53,145 nt of DNA. Source: Rugamonas sp. GTDB lineage: Bacteria > Pseudomonadota > Gammaproteobacteria > Burkholderiales > Burkholderiaceae_D. Location: the NCBI RefSeq assembly GCF_025354735.1, contig NZ_JANXMI010000015.1, positions 1-53,145 of the forward strand. The letters run 5' to 3'. Numbering within the stretch: the stretch's first letter is position 1; the number at the start of each line of letters is the position of its first letter. This document shows, one piece after another, positions 42,496-51,287 of the stretch. Under the pieces are notes generated by a model. The model did no database searches. It was not told the origin of the DNA and saw only the letters and a list, made by a program, of their open reading frames with translations. The translations under genes were made by a program, and so were the position numbers.

Positions 42496-43932
42496 ATGAG
42501 CACTCCAAAACAATTTGACGTCGTCGTCATCGGCGCCGGCCCCGGCGGCTACATCGCCGCCATCCGCGCGGCGCAGCTGGGCTTTTCCGTCGCCTGCGTC
42601 GACGCCTGGGAAAACGCCAAGGGCGGCCCGGCGCCGGGCGGCACCTGCACCAACGTCGGCTGCATCCCGTCGAAGGCGCTGCTGCAGTCGTCCGAGCACT
42701 ACGAGCACGCCGGCCACTCGTTCGCCGAGCACGGCATCGACGTCGCCGGCCTGACGCTGAACCTGCCGCAAATGCTCAAGCGTAAAGAAACCGTCGTCAA
42801 GCAAAACAACGACGGCATCCTTTACCTGTTCAAGAAAAACAAGGTCGCCTTCTTCCACGGCCGCGCCGCCTTCGCCGGCGCCGCCACGGCCGAAGGCTAT
42901 CAGCTGGCCATCAGCGGCCCGGCCGCCGAGACCATCAGCGCCAAGCACGTCATCGTCGCCACCGGCTCCAACGCGCGCACGCTGCCGGGCGCCCCGTTCG
43001 ATGAAAAACTGATCCTGTCGAACGACGGCGCGCTGTCGGCCGGCGTGGTGCCGAAGAAGCTGGGCGTGATCGGCGCCGGCGTCATCGGCCTCGAAATGGG
43101 TTCCGTGTGGCGCCGCCTGGGCGCCGAAGTGACCGTGCTCGAAGGCTTGCCCGTGTTCCTGGGCGCCGTCGACGAACAGGTCGCCAAGGAAGCGCTCAAG
43201 CAGTTCACCAAGCAGGGCCTGGGCATCAACCTCGGCTGCAAGATCGGCAAGATCACGCCGGGCAAGAACGACGTCACCGTCGAATATGAAAACGCCAAGG
43301 GCGAAGCCCAGAGCGCCGTGTTCGACCGCTTGATTATCTCCATCGGCCGCACCCCGAACACCGACGGCCTGGCCGCCGACAAGGCCGGCCTGCAACTGGA
43401 CGAGCGCGGCTTCATCGCAGTCGACCACGACTGCAAGACCAACCTGCCCAACGTGTGGGCGATCGGCGACGTCGTGCGCGGTCCGATGCTGGCGCACAAG
43501 GCGGAAGAAGAGGGCGTCGCCGTCGCCGAGCGCATCGCCGGCCAGCACGGCCACACCAACTTCAACACCATCCCGTGGGTCATCTACACCTCGCCGGAAA
43601 TCGCCTGGGTCGGCCAGACCGAGCAGCAGCTCAAAGCGGCCGGCGTGGCCTACAAGTCGGGCAGCTTCCCCTTCCTGGCCAACGGCCGCGCCCGTGCGCT
43701 GGGCGACACCACCGGCTTCGTCAAGTTCCTGGCCGATGCCACGACCGATGAAATCCTCGGCGTCCACATCATCGGACCGATGGCCTCGGAGCTGATTTCG
43801 GAAGCCGTCGTCGCGATGGAGTTCAAGGCCTCGGCCGAAGACATCGCCCGCATCTGCCACGCCCACCCATCGCTGTCGGAAGCGACCAAGGAAGCCGCGC
43901 TGGCGATCGACAAGCGCACCTTGAACTTCTAA
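42496..43932 (+). CDS. lpdA: Dihydrolipoyl dehydrogenase (E3)
   Basis: 478 residues from ATG 42496 ([19 protein letters not shown]). FAD-binding GAGPGG at 13-18, redox disulphide Cys51-Cys56 in [16 protein letters not shown]-binding [14 protein letters not shown], and the C-terminal catalytic HAHPSLSEA. Reoxidises the lipoyl arm of the 2-oxoglutarate dehydrogenase complex with NAD. Last gene of the suc operon and followed by a good terminator. Confidence 0.98.
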   Translation: MSTPKQFDVVVIGAGPGGYIAAIRAAQLGFSVACVDAWENAKGGPAPGGTCTNVGCIPSKALLQSSEHYEHAGHSFAEHGIDVAGLTLNLPQMLKRKETVVKQNNDGILYLFKKNKVAFFHGRAAFAGAATAEGYQLAISGPAAETISAKHVIVATGSNARTLPGAPFDEKLILSNDGALSAGVVPKKLGVIGAGVIGLEMGSVWRRLGAEVTVLEGLPVFLGAVDEQVAKEALKQFTKQGLGINLGCKIGKITPGKNDVTVEYENAKGEAQSAVFDRLIISIGRTPNTDGLAADKAGLQLDERGFIAVDHDCKTNLPNVWAIGDVVRGPMLAHKAEEEGVAVAERIAGQHGHTNFNTIPWVIYTSPEIAWVGQTEQQLKAAGVAYKSGSFPFLANGRARALGDTTGFVKFLADATTDEILGVHIIGPMASELISEAVVAMEFKASAEDIARICHAHPSLSEATKEAALAIDKRTLNF

Positions 43933-43940
43933 GCCGCATG

Positions 43941-43999
43941 CGGCGGGCGCCCTGTCGTTCCACGCCATCGTGTGGAGCGATGCGGCGCCCGCCGTTTTT
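43941..43999 (+). terminator. Rho-independent terminator of the suc operon
   Basis: CGGCGGGCGCC (43941-43951) pairs with GGCGCCCGCCG (43984-43994) and is directly followed by TTTTT. The large loop holds a smaller nested hairpin (CCAC...GTGG). It lies 9 bases beyond the lpdA stop. Confidence 0.8.
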
Positions 44000-44032
44000 C
44001 ATGCGCAGTCTCCTCGCACTGAATCGAATTCC

Positions 44033-45130
44033 ATGAACGTCCAAGAGTTTTACGAGCACGCGCTGCAAGAGCGCGACTTCAAGGCCGACGCCGCCCAGCG
44101 CGCCGCCGTCGACCGGCTGCAAATCGCCTACGACGAATGGGTCGCCTACAAGGGCCAGCGCTCGAACAGTTTCAAGCGCTTCATCAACCGTCCCGACGTG
44201 CCGCGCGGCGTCTACATGTGGGGCGGGGTGGGGCGCGGCAAATCGTTTTTGATGGACAGTTTTTATTCGGTGGTGCCGCTGGTGCGCAAGACCCGGCTGC
44301 ACTTCCACGAATTCATGCGCGGCGTGCACCGCCAGCTCGACGAGCTGACCGGCGTCGCCGATCCCCTGCAGGAAGTGGCGCGCCGCATCGCCCGCAAATA
44401 CCGCCTGATCTGCTTCGACGAATTCCACATCTCCGACGTGGCCGACGCGATGATCATGTATAACCTGCTGTCGGCGCTGTTCGACAACGGCGTCTCCTTC
44501 ATCATGACGTCGAACTACGATCCCGAGCTGCTGTACCCGGACGGCCTGCACCGCGACCGCATCTTGCCGACCATCGCGCTGCTCAAGGAAAAGATGGACG
44601 TGATGAACGTCGACGCCGGCGTCGACTACCGCGGCCGCGCGCTCGAACAGGTCGAGTCCTATTACACGCCGCTGGGCGCGGCCACCGACAAGTCGCTGCG
44701 CGACGCCTACGCGAAAATCGCCGACCGCGCCGACGAGGATCCGCGCGTGATGATAGAGTCGCGCGAAATCCGCGCGCTGCGGCGCGCCGGCTCCATCATC
44801 TGGTTCGACTTCGCGACCCTGTGCGGCGGGCCGCGCTCGCAAAACGACTATCTGGAAATCGCCAGCCGCTACCATACCGTGATATTGTCCGGGATTCCGA
44901 TGATGTCGGCGGCGATGTCGTCGGAGGCGCGCCGCTTCACCTGGCTGATCGACGTGTTCTACGATCAGAACGTGAAGCTGCTGATGTCGGCCGAAGTGGC
45001 GCCCGAAGAGCTGTACACCAACTGCATGATGGCCAACGAATTTCACCGCACGGTTTCCCGCATCGTCGAGATGCAGTCGCGCGCATACATGGATAAAGAG
45101 CAGCGCGGCGCAGCCGACGCGCTGGCCTGA
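44033..45130 (+). CDS. zapE: ZapE (AFG1-like) cell division ATPase
   Basis: 365 residues from ATG 44033 (MNVQEFYEHAL). Walker A GGVGRGKS (64-71) and Walker B LICFDEFHISD (125-135) with the AFG1 family pattern; HFHEFMRGVHRQL follows the P-loop. ZapE acts on the divisome under oxygen limitation and stress in E. coli. The length and motifs are standard. Not linked in function to the suc operon, which ends before it with a terminator. Confidence 0.93.
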   Translation: MNVQEFYEHALQERDFKADAAQRAAVDRLQIAYDEWVAYKGQRSNSFKRFINRPDVPRGVYMWGGVGRGKSFLMDSFYSVVPLVRKTRLHFHEFMRGVHRQLDELTGVADPLQEVARRIARKYRLICFDEFHISDVADAMIMYNLLSALFDNGVSFIMTSNYDPELLYPDGLHRDRILPTIALLKEKMDVMNVDAGVDYRGRALEQVESYYTPLGAATDKSLRDAYAKIADRADEDPRVMIESREIRALRRAGSIIWFDFATLCGGPRSQNDYLEIASRYHTVILSGIPMMSAAMSSEARRFTWLIDVFYDQNVKLLMSAEVAPEELYTNCMMANEFHRTVSRIVEMQSRAYMDKEQRGAADALA

Positions 45131-45149
45131 GGCATTTTAGGATAACGCT

Positions 45150-46046
45150 ATGGCACTAACGATAAAAACAACGATGCTGGCGACCATGCTGGTCTGGGGC
45201 GCGCAAGCGCAAGCGCAGGCGCAGTCGCAAATGCCGCCGGCCACGCAGGCCGACACGCCGGCGCCGACCTCGACGGCGATGCCGACGCCGGCCGCGCTGG
45301 AGGCGCCGCCAGTGACGCCGGCACAGACGCAGCCGCCGGAGCACATCCCCGCCGCGACGTCGGTGGCGCCGCGGCCGCCGGCCGTGATGCCGAACGCCGC
45401 CGAGCTGCTGGCCGGTCCGCTGGCCGACCATAGCCCCAGCATCTATAAGGTGCCGTTGACGCATTCCATCGCCGAGGCCGACGCCAAGCTGGCCGACGTG
45501 GCCGCCGGCCGCGCCGCCGCCGCCAATGAATACGCGGCCAGCGAAGCGATCTGCTACAACAAATTCTTCGTCAATATCTGCCTCGACAAGGCCAAGGAAA
45601 AGCGCCGCGTCGTGTTATCGAACTTGCGCGCCATCGAAGTCGAAGCCAACCACTACAAGCGTGAAGACGAAGTGAAGCGGCGCGATGCCGAGCTCGTCGA
45701 GCGCGCCCGCAAGGATGCCGAAGACGAAGCCCAGCGCCAGGCCGCGCCCGTCAAGGCGCCGGCCGCGCCGTCGGCGCCGCCGTCGCCGGTCAGCGGCCCG
45801 TCCGTGGCCCAGCGCATCGCCGAGCACGACGCCAAGGCCAAACGCCAGCAGGCGGACGAGGCGGCCAAAGTGGGCCAGCGCGCCGCCAATGCGGCCGCGT
45901 TCGCGAAGAAAAAGGCCGATACGGCGCAGCACGCCGCCGACGTGGCGGCGAAAAAAGCCGCCAAGGCGGCGGACACGAAGAAGAAGGCCGATGCGGCGGC
46001 GGCTTCGGCGGCGGCGTCCGCCTCGGCGCCCCAGCCGAAACAGTAA
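45150..46046 (+). CDS. Secreted Ala-rich protein, unknown function
   Basis: 298 residues with a signal peptide (TIKTTMLATMLVWGAQAQAQA). Pro/Ala/Thr-rich segment (to about 80), a central region (90-170) with two cysteines (Cys132, Cys141 in ICYNKFFVNICLDKAKEK), then a highly charged Ala-Lys-rich coiled-coil-like tail with KKADTAQHAAD repeats. The cysteine part is similar to small hypothetical proteins of Oxalobacteraceae. Converges with the phosphatase gene, four bases apart. Confidence 0.75.
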   Translation: MALTIKTTMLATMLVWGAQAQAQAQSQMPPATQADTPAPTSTAMPTPAALEAPPVTPAQTQPPEHIPAATSVAPRPPAVMPNAAELLAGPLADHSPSIYKVPLTHSIAEADAKLADVAAGRAAAANEYAASEAICYNKFFVNICLDKAKEKRRVVLSNLRAIEVEANHYKREDEVKRRDAELVERARKDAEDEAQRQAAPVKAPAAPSAPPSPVSGPSVAQRIAEHDAKAKRQQADEAAKVGQRAANAAAFAKKKADTAQHAADVAAKKAAKAADTKKKADAAAASAAASASAPQPKQ

Positions 46047-46050
46047 GCGG

Positions 46051-46857
46051 CTAAACGGCGCGGCCCATTTTCTGTACCGTGTAATTCGGTACATCCTTGG
46101 GCGGCGCGACCAGCTTGATGATGGCCATCGAACAATTGTCGCCCTTGCCCTGGGCCCGTTCGATGGCCTTGTTAATCAGCTTTTCCGACGCCATGCGCGG
46201 CGGATTGCGGGCCACGACGGCGGCCAGTTCGGCGTCGGTGAAATACTGCCACAAGCCGTCCGAGCACAGCAAAAACGCATCGCCGGCCCGCAAGCCCTCG
46301 TGCGTGCCTATGGTCACATAGGGCACCTTGAAGCGGCTGCCCAGCACATTGCTGAGCAGTTTCGAATTGCGGTGCTTCCTGGCCGCTTCGAGCGGCAGCT
46401 GGTCCTCGCTGACGAGGTGCTTGACATAGGCCGTGTCATTGCTGCGCAGGACGCAATTCCCGCCATGAAAATGATACAGCCGTGAATCGCCCACGTGCGC
46501 CCAGATCGCCTGGCCCAGCGGCGTCAAGATCAATATGGTCAGCGTGCTCTGCGGTTCGCTGGTGGCGGCGACCGGATTCATCTTGATGATGTCGTGCGCT
46601 TCGCGGACGATGTTGCGCAGCAGGTCGGCCAGGCGCGGCAGGCTGGGCGCGTCGCCGGCGCGGAATTCGTCGAACAGGTGCTTGCTGGTGTGCAACACCT
46701 GCTCCGACGCCAGGGCGCCGCCGCTGACGCCGTCGGCCAGCACCGCCATCACATAGCCGGGTGCCTTGGCCGCCGTGTACAGGGCGGTGCGGTCGTTTTG
46801 TTGCGGCCGGTTCCCGATATGCTGGGCGGTTCCGGCCTCTATTTTGTATGTACTCAT
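46051..46857 (-). CDS. PP2C-family protein serine/threonine phosphatase
   Basis: 268 residues covering a whole PP2C domain: QQNDRTAL near residues 19-26, VLADGVSGGALAS (39-51) with metal-binding Asp42-Gly43, WAHVGDSRLYHF, LLCSDGLWQYFTD and GKGDNCSMAIIKL. The usual metal-ligand aspartates are present, so it should be active. It acts on Ser/Thr-phosphorylated proteins in the cytoplasm. Such phosphatases often partner with a Hanks-type kinase or T6SS regulation, but no kinase gene is here. Confidence 0.9.
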   Translation of the reverse strand: MSTYKIEAGTAQHIGNRPQQNDRTALYTAAKAPGYVMAVLADGVSGGALASEQVLHTSKHLFDEFRAGDAPSLPRLADLLRNIVREAHDIIKMNPVAATSEPQSTLTILILTPLGQAIWAHVGDSRLYHFHGGNCVLRSNDTAYVKHLVSEDQLPLEAARKHRNSKLLSNVLGSRFKVPYVTIGTHEGLRAGDAFLLCSDGLWQYFTDAELAAVVARNPPRMASEKLINKAIERAQGKGDNCSMAIIKLVAPPKDVPNYTVQKMGRAV

Positions 46858-47064
46858 AAATACACTGTATCCTAGGCGGCCGGCGGCGGCCTTGATTCGT
46901 GTTGCGGATCAATCTGGTTGGCGGCGGGGCCGCCGTAGATTAAACTATGCACCGGTATGCGCTTTTGTTGCAAGTATTGGTGTTGGCGGAACGAAACTAA
47001 TTTGATTGTATGCGCAACTGCCCGTTGCGCGCCCGGCAATTTGTAACAGAAAACATAGCGAATT

Positions 47065-47265
47065 ATGACTGATGCACAGGAAATTCAGCGCAGGCTAGTG
47101 GAACTGGACGTCGAGCACCGCGATCTCGACGCCGTGATCGACATGTTGACCCTCGACGGCCACCACGATCAGTTGCAACTGCGGCGCCTGAAAAAGCGCA
47201 AATTGCAGCTGAAAGACTACATCACGCTGCTGAAGATGCAGCTGGTGCCCGATGTCCCGGCCTGA
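47065..47265 (+). CDS. DUF465 (YdcH-like) small protein
   Basis: 66 residues, almost entirely helical, with the DUF465 pattern: RLVELDVEHRDLDAVIDML and LQLRRLKKRKLQLKDYITLL. A short coiled-coil hairpin protein of the cytoplasm, function not known in general. It precedes the dinG-like gene by 35 bases and may be in one unit with it. Confidence 0.88.
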   Translation: MTDAQEIQRRLVELDVEHRDLDAVIDMLTLDGHHDQLQLRRLKKRKLQLKDYITLLKMQLVPDVPA

Positions 47266-47300
47266 GCGGCCGCCCGCCGCCCGCCACAACTAAGTATATT

Positions 47301-49388
47301 TTGACCGAACACCACTCATCGTCCGCCCTCACGTCCGCCGTCCCGCCCGACCGGCCCGCCCACGCGGCCGTGGCCACGCAGGAAATCCCGGCCCCGCCGC
47401 CGGGCAAGCACGACGCCGAGATCGAGCGCCTGTTCGGCGCCGGCGGACCGCTCAGCCCGGCGGTCGGCAGTTACCGGCCGCGCCGTTCGCAAACCGAGAT
47501 GGCCAAGGCCGTCGCGCAGGCGATCGCCGACCAGAGCACGCTGATGGCCGAGGCCGGCACCGGCACGGGCAAGACCTTCGCCTACCTGGTGCCGGCGTTG
47601 TTGTGGGGCGGCAAGACCATCGTCTCGACCGGCACCAAGAACTTGCAGGACCAGCTGTTCTTGCGCGACATCCCGACCGTGCGCGCCGCCTTGCAGGCGC
47701 CGGTCTCCGTCGCGCTGCTCAAGGGTCGCTCCAACTACGTCTGCCACTACCACCTGGAGCGCACGCTGCAAAACGGCCGCATGACGTCGCGCGACGACGT
47801 CGGCCACCTGCGCGAAATCTCGCGCTTCCTGAAGATGACCAGCTCCGGCGACAAGGCCGAGCTGGCCAAAGTGCCGGAAAACGCGCTGATCTGGAACCTG
47901 GTCACGTCCACGCGCGACAATTGCATGGGCGCCGAGTGCCAGTATTATCAGGATTGCTTCGTCATGAAGGCGCGCAAGGAAGCCCAGCAGGCCGACGTGG
48001 TCGTCGTCAACCACCACCTGTTCTTCGCCGACGTGGCGCTGAAGGACACGGGCGTGGCTGAATTGTTGCCATCCGCCAACACCATCATCTTCGACGAGGC
48101 CCACCAGCTGCCGGACACGGCCACCCTGTTCTTCGGTGACACGTTTTCCACCTCGCAAGTGCTGGAACTGTGCCGCGACGTCCTGGCCGAAGGCTTGTCG
48201 AACGCGCGCGACGGCGCCGACTGGGGCAAGGTCGTCACCGTCGTCGAAAAGGCCGCGCGCGACCTGCGCCTGACTTTCCCGCAAGACATCGTGCGCCTGT
48301 CGCTGCCGCAGATCGCGCCGTCGAGCGACTTTTTCCCGGCCCTGCAAACGCTCAAGGACGAGCTCGACGGCATGATCGCCGTGCTCGAAGGCCAGGCCGC
48401 CCGCGCCGAAACGCTGGAACAGTGCCGGGTGCGCGGCGTCGAGCTGGCGCAGCAGCTGGCCGCGTGGAAATTCGACCCGAAAGCCAAGGTCGACGCCGGC
48501 GCCGAGGCCGTGTTCTGGGTCGAGGCCTACACCACCTCCTTGCAGCTGCACAAGACGCCGCTGTCGATCGCGCCCATCTTCAACGGCCAGCGCGAAGGCG
48601 TGCCGCGCAGCTGGATCTTCACGTCGGCCACACTGGCCGTCAAAAACGACTTCAAGCACTTCGCTTCGCAGATGGGCCTGGTCGACGAGCCGTCCAAATC
48701 GTGGCCCAGCCCCTTCAATTACGAAGAGCAGGGCATTTTGTATGTGCCGCAGAACTTGCCCGATCCCAATTCGCTGGGCTATACCGACGCCGTGCTCGAC
48801 AAGGCTCTACCCATCATCGAGGCGGCCGGCGGGCGCACTTTCCTCTTGTGCACGACCCTGCGCGCCGTCAAGCGGGCTGCCGAACGCCTGCGCGACGAAT
48901 TCGAGAAGCGCGGCCTGAACTATCCGCTGTTCGTGCAGGGCGACCGTGGCCGCACCGAATTGCTGGACCAGTTCCGCAAGGCCGGCAATGGCGTGCTGAT
49001 CGGCAGCCAGAGTTTCTGGGAAGGCGTCGACGTGCGCGGCGACGCGCTGTCGCTGGTCATCATCGACAAGCTGCCGTTCGCGCCGCCCGACGATCCGGTG
49101 CTGGCGGCCCGCATCGAGGTGATGGAAAAGCAGGGCATGAATGGCTTTATGCACCACACCTTGCCGGAAGCGATCATCAACCTGAAGCAGGGCGCCGGCC
49201 GTTTGATCCGCGACGAGGGCGACCGGGGCGTGCTGATGCTGTGCGATCCGCGCGTGATTTCCAAGCCTTACGGCAAGCGCATCTGGCAGAGTCTGCCGTC
49301 CTTCAAGCGCACGCGGGAGGAGGTCGAGGTGATCGAATTCCTCCAGAATATGGATGCGCTGGCGGCGGCCGAGAAAGCCGCCTCGTAA
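47301..49388 (+). CDS. DinG/YoaA-type ATP-dependent DNA helicase
   Basis: 695 residues from a TTG start, chosen since no ATG with a ribosome site precedes the P-loop. Walker A GTGTGKT (86-92), the iron-sulphur cluster cysteines Cys148, Cys208, Cys213 and Cys219, NHHLFFAD, the DEAH box (265-268) and the helicase motif GSQSFWEGVDVRGDALSLVIIDKLPF followed by QGAGRLIRDEGDRG. An XPD/DinG-family superfamily 2 helicase, 5'-3' direction in relatives, active in repair of stalled forks and R-loops. Confidence 0.92.
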   Translation: MTEHHSSSALTSAVPPDRPAHAAVATQEIPAPPPGKHDAEIERLFGAGGPLSPAVGSYRPRRSQTEMAKAVAQAIADQSTLMAEAGTGTGKTFAYLVPALLWGGKTIVSTGTKNLQDQLFLRDIPTVRAALQAPVSVALLKGRSNYVCHYHLERTLQNGRMTSRDDVGHLREISRFLKMTSSGDKAELAKVPENALIWNLVTSTRDNCMGAECQYYQDCFVMKARKEAQQADVVVVNHHLFFADVALKDTGVAELLPSANTIIFDEAHQLPDTATLFFGDTFSTSQVLELCRDVLAEGLSNARDGADWGKVVTVVEKAARDLRLTFPQDIVRLSLPQIAPSSDFFPALQTLKDELDGMIAVLEGQAARAETLEQCRVRGVELAQQLAAWKFDPKAKVDAGAEAVFWVEAYTTSLQLHKTPLSIAPIFNGQREGVPRSWIFTSATLAVKNDFKHFASQMGLVDEPSKSWPSPFNYEEQGILYVPQNLPDPNSLGYTDAVLDKALPIIEAAGGRTFLLCTTLRAVKRAAERLRDEFEKRGLNYPLFVQGDRGRTELLDQFRKAGNGVLIGSQSFWEGVDVRGDALSLVIIDKLPFAPPDDPVLAARIEVMEKQGMNGFMHHTLPEAIINLKQGAGRLIRDEGDRGVLMLCDPRVISKPYGKRIWQSLPSFKRTREEVEVIEFLQNMDALAAAEKAAS

Positions 49389-49509
49389 CTTTTGGTTTTT
49401 ATTTTGCAATAATAGCGGGCGGGCTGCGGCCGCTTGATTCGGGGTCCGATGTCCGCCGGCGGCCGCGTTGGCACTCACCCCGCGATCACCTCGGCCATCA
49501 TCCTGGCGC

Positions 49510-50485
49510 TCAGCCCGGCAAAATCACGACCTTGCCGGTGACCTTGCGCGCCGCCATATCGTTCAGCGCCTGCGCCGTATCGGCCAGCGCGTAGCGTGCC
49601 GAAATGCGCGGCTTGATCTTCCCTTCCGCCAACCAAGCCAGTAATTGCCGCATCGCTGCCAGATGCGCTGCCGGCTCGCGCTTCACGAACTCGCCCCAAA
49701 ACACGCCGATCAGCGACGCGCCTTTGAGCAGGGTCAGGTTCAGCGGCAGCGCCGGAATTGCGCCGTTGGCGAAGCCCACCACCAGATAACGGCCGCGCCA
49801 GCCGATGGTGCGGAAGGCCGCTTCCGTGTATTCGCCGCCGACCGGATCGTAAATCACGTCCGGCCCCTGGCCGCCGGTCGCGGCCTTGATGGCGGCGCGC
49901 AAGTCTTCCTTGCTGTAATTGATGACGGCATCGGCGCCGTGTGCTTTGCACACGTCCAGCTTGGCATCCGTGGAGGCGGCCGCGATCACACGGGCGCCGA
50001 GCGCTTTTCCGATCTCGATGGCGGCCAGTCCCACCCCGCCAGCCGCGCCCAGAAATAGCATGGTCTCGCCAATTTTTAGCGTGGCTCTATCGACCACGGC
50101 GTGGTACGAGGTGCCGTAGGTGAGGGTAATGGCGGCCGCCGTGTCGAAATCCATCCCCGGCGGCATGGGCATCAACGCCTGCGCCTGCACCATCAATTGC
50201 TGCGCGAAACCGCCGACGGACGTGAGCCCGATGACGCGGTCGCCGACCTTGATACCGCTGACGCCGGCGCCCACCTCGCGCACCACGCCCGCCACTTCGC
50301 TGCCCGGCGTGAACGGCAGGGTAGGTTGAATTGATACTTGCCCTGAATAATGAGCACGTCGGGGAAGTTGACGCCGGCCGCCTGACGTCCAGCACGACGT
50401 GGCCGGGCGCCGCTTGCAGGTCCGGCAAGTCTTCCACGACCAGGCTGTCCGGCGGTCCCCACGCTTTGCATACGATGGCTTGCAT
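49510..50485 (-). pseudogene. Quinone oxidoreductase (NADPH, MDR family) with two 1-nt deletions
   Basis: The N-terminus MQAIVCKAWGPPDSLVVEDL runs to VVLDVR, then the frame shifts by one base near 50382. A middle piece AAGVNFPDVLIIQGKYQFNLP follows in a second frame, and near 50320 a second one-base shift restores the third frame, from SEVAGVVREVGAGVSGIKVG to the end. Adding one G and one C rebuilds a 325-residue quinone reductase of normal length with the GAAGGVGLAAIEIGKALGA cofactor loop. Both shifts are in short G or C runs, so sequencing errors are as likely as real mutation. Confidence 0.8.
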
Positions 50486-50671
50486 TGTTTTGTCTCCTGG
50501 TGATTTTTAGAAATAGTACGACCGTTTGATTTTTCAATTATGCCTGAAAGTCAACACGGTTCAACAAGGATATGCTTGGCGCGACTTTGCGCGCGCGCAA
50601 AGTGCGGGCGGTTCAGATTGTTAGAGTTGGTCAGCGTACCGTGCCCGGCCCGGAAGAAACAGGAGGATGCC

Positions 50672-51277
50672 ATGACTGTCCGCTACGGCTGTTTCTTGAG
50701 TTATGCCCATGGCCGTCATGCGTACATGAGCAAGTTCAAGAATGATTTGATTGATGCGCTTAAATGCTATCTGGAACCGCATTTCGATACCGAAAATGAA
50801 TTGTTCGTCGACAGCGAGCAGCTCGGCGGCGGTGACGACCTGGACCAGCGCATCGCGCTCGCCCTGTGCGAGAGCGCGTGCATGATTGCTATCTATACGC
50901 CGAAATACGAAGCCCACGGCTATACCCGGCGCGAATTTGCCGCGATGCAACTGATCGAGCAAGAGCGCCGGCTGTGGTATCCGCTGCCCAGCCACCTGAT
51001 TATTCCGGTGGTCATGACGCGCCACCCGAACGGCTTGCCGCCGCAAATCACCGGCCCCGGCATGTACGTCGATTTTTCGCGCTACACGCTGGCCAGCGGC
51101 GAGCTCAAGACCAATCCCGATTTTCTGCCCGACCTCGACAAAATAGTGCAGCGCATCGCCAGCCATTACCACTGTTTAAAACAATGCACGCCACCGGCCC
51201 ATGACTGCGGCAGCTTCGTGCTGCCGGACATCCCGCCGGAATGGCGCGCCATCCCGCCACCTCATTTCCCACGCTAA
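50672..51277 (+). CDS. TIR-like domain protein
   Basis: 201 residues from ATG 50672, with AGGAGG five bases upstream. The TIR-fold pattern is visible: GCFLSYAHG (6-14) as box 1, LFVDSEQLGGGDDL (44-57), a CESACMIAIYTPKY strand (66-79) and GYTRREFAAM (83-92), in which Glu88 is at the place of the catalytic Glu of NAD-cleaving TIRs. A C-terminal extension of about 60 residues is unassigned. Ten bases separate it from the P-loop/TPR gene. In relatives (FxsC-like) this pairing occurs with TPR ATPases. Enzymatic activity is inferred. Confidence 0.78.
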   Translation: MTVRYGCFLSYAHGRHAYMSKFKNDLIDALKCYLEPHFDTENELFVDSEQLGGGDDLDQRIALALCESACMIAIYTPKYEAHGYTRREFAAMQLIEQERRLWYPLPSHLIIPVVMTRHPNGLPPQITGPGMYVDFSRYTLASGELKTNPDFLPDLDKIVQRIASHYHCLKQCTPPAHDCGSFVLPDIPPEWRAIPPPHFPR

Positions 51278-51287
51278 AGGCTAAGCC

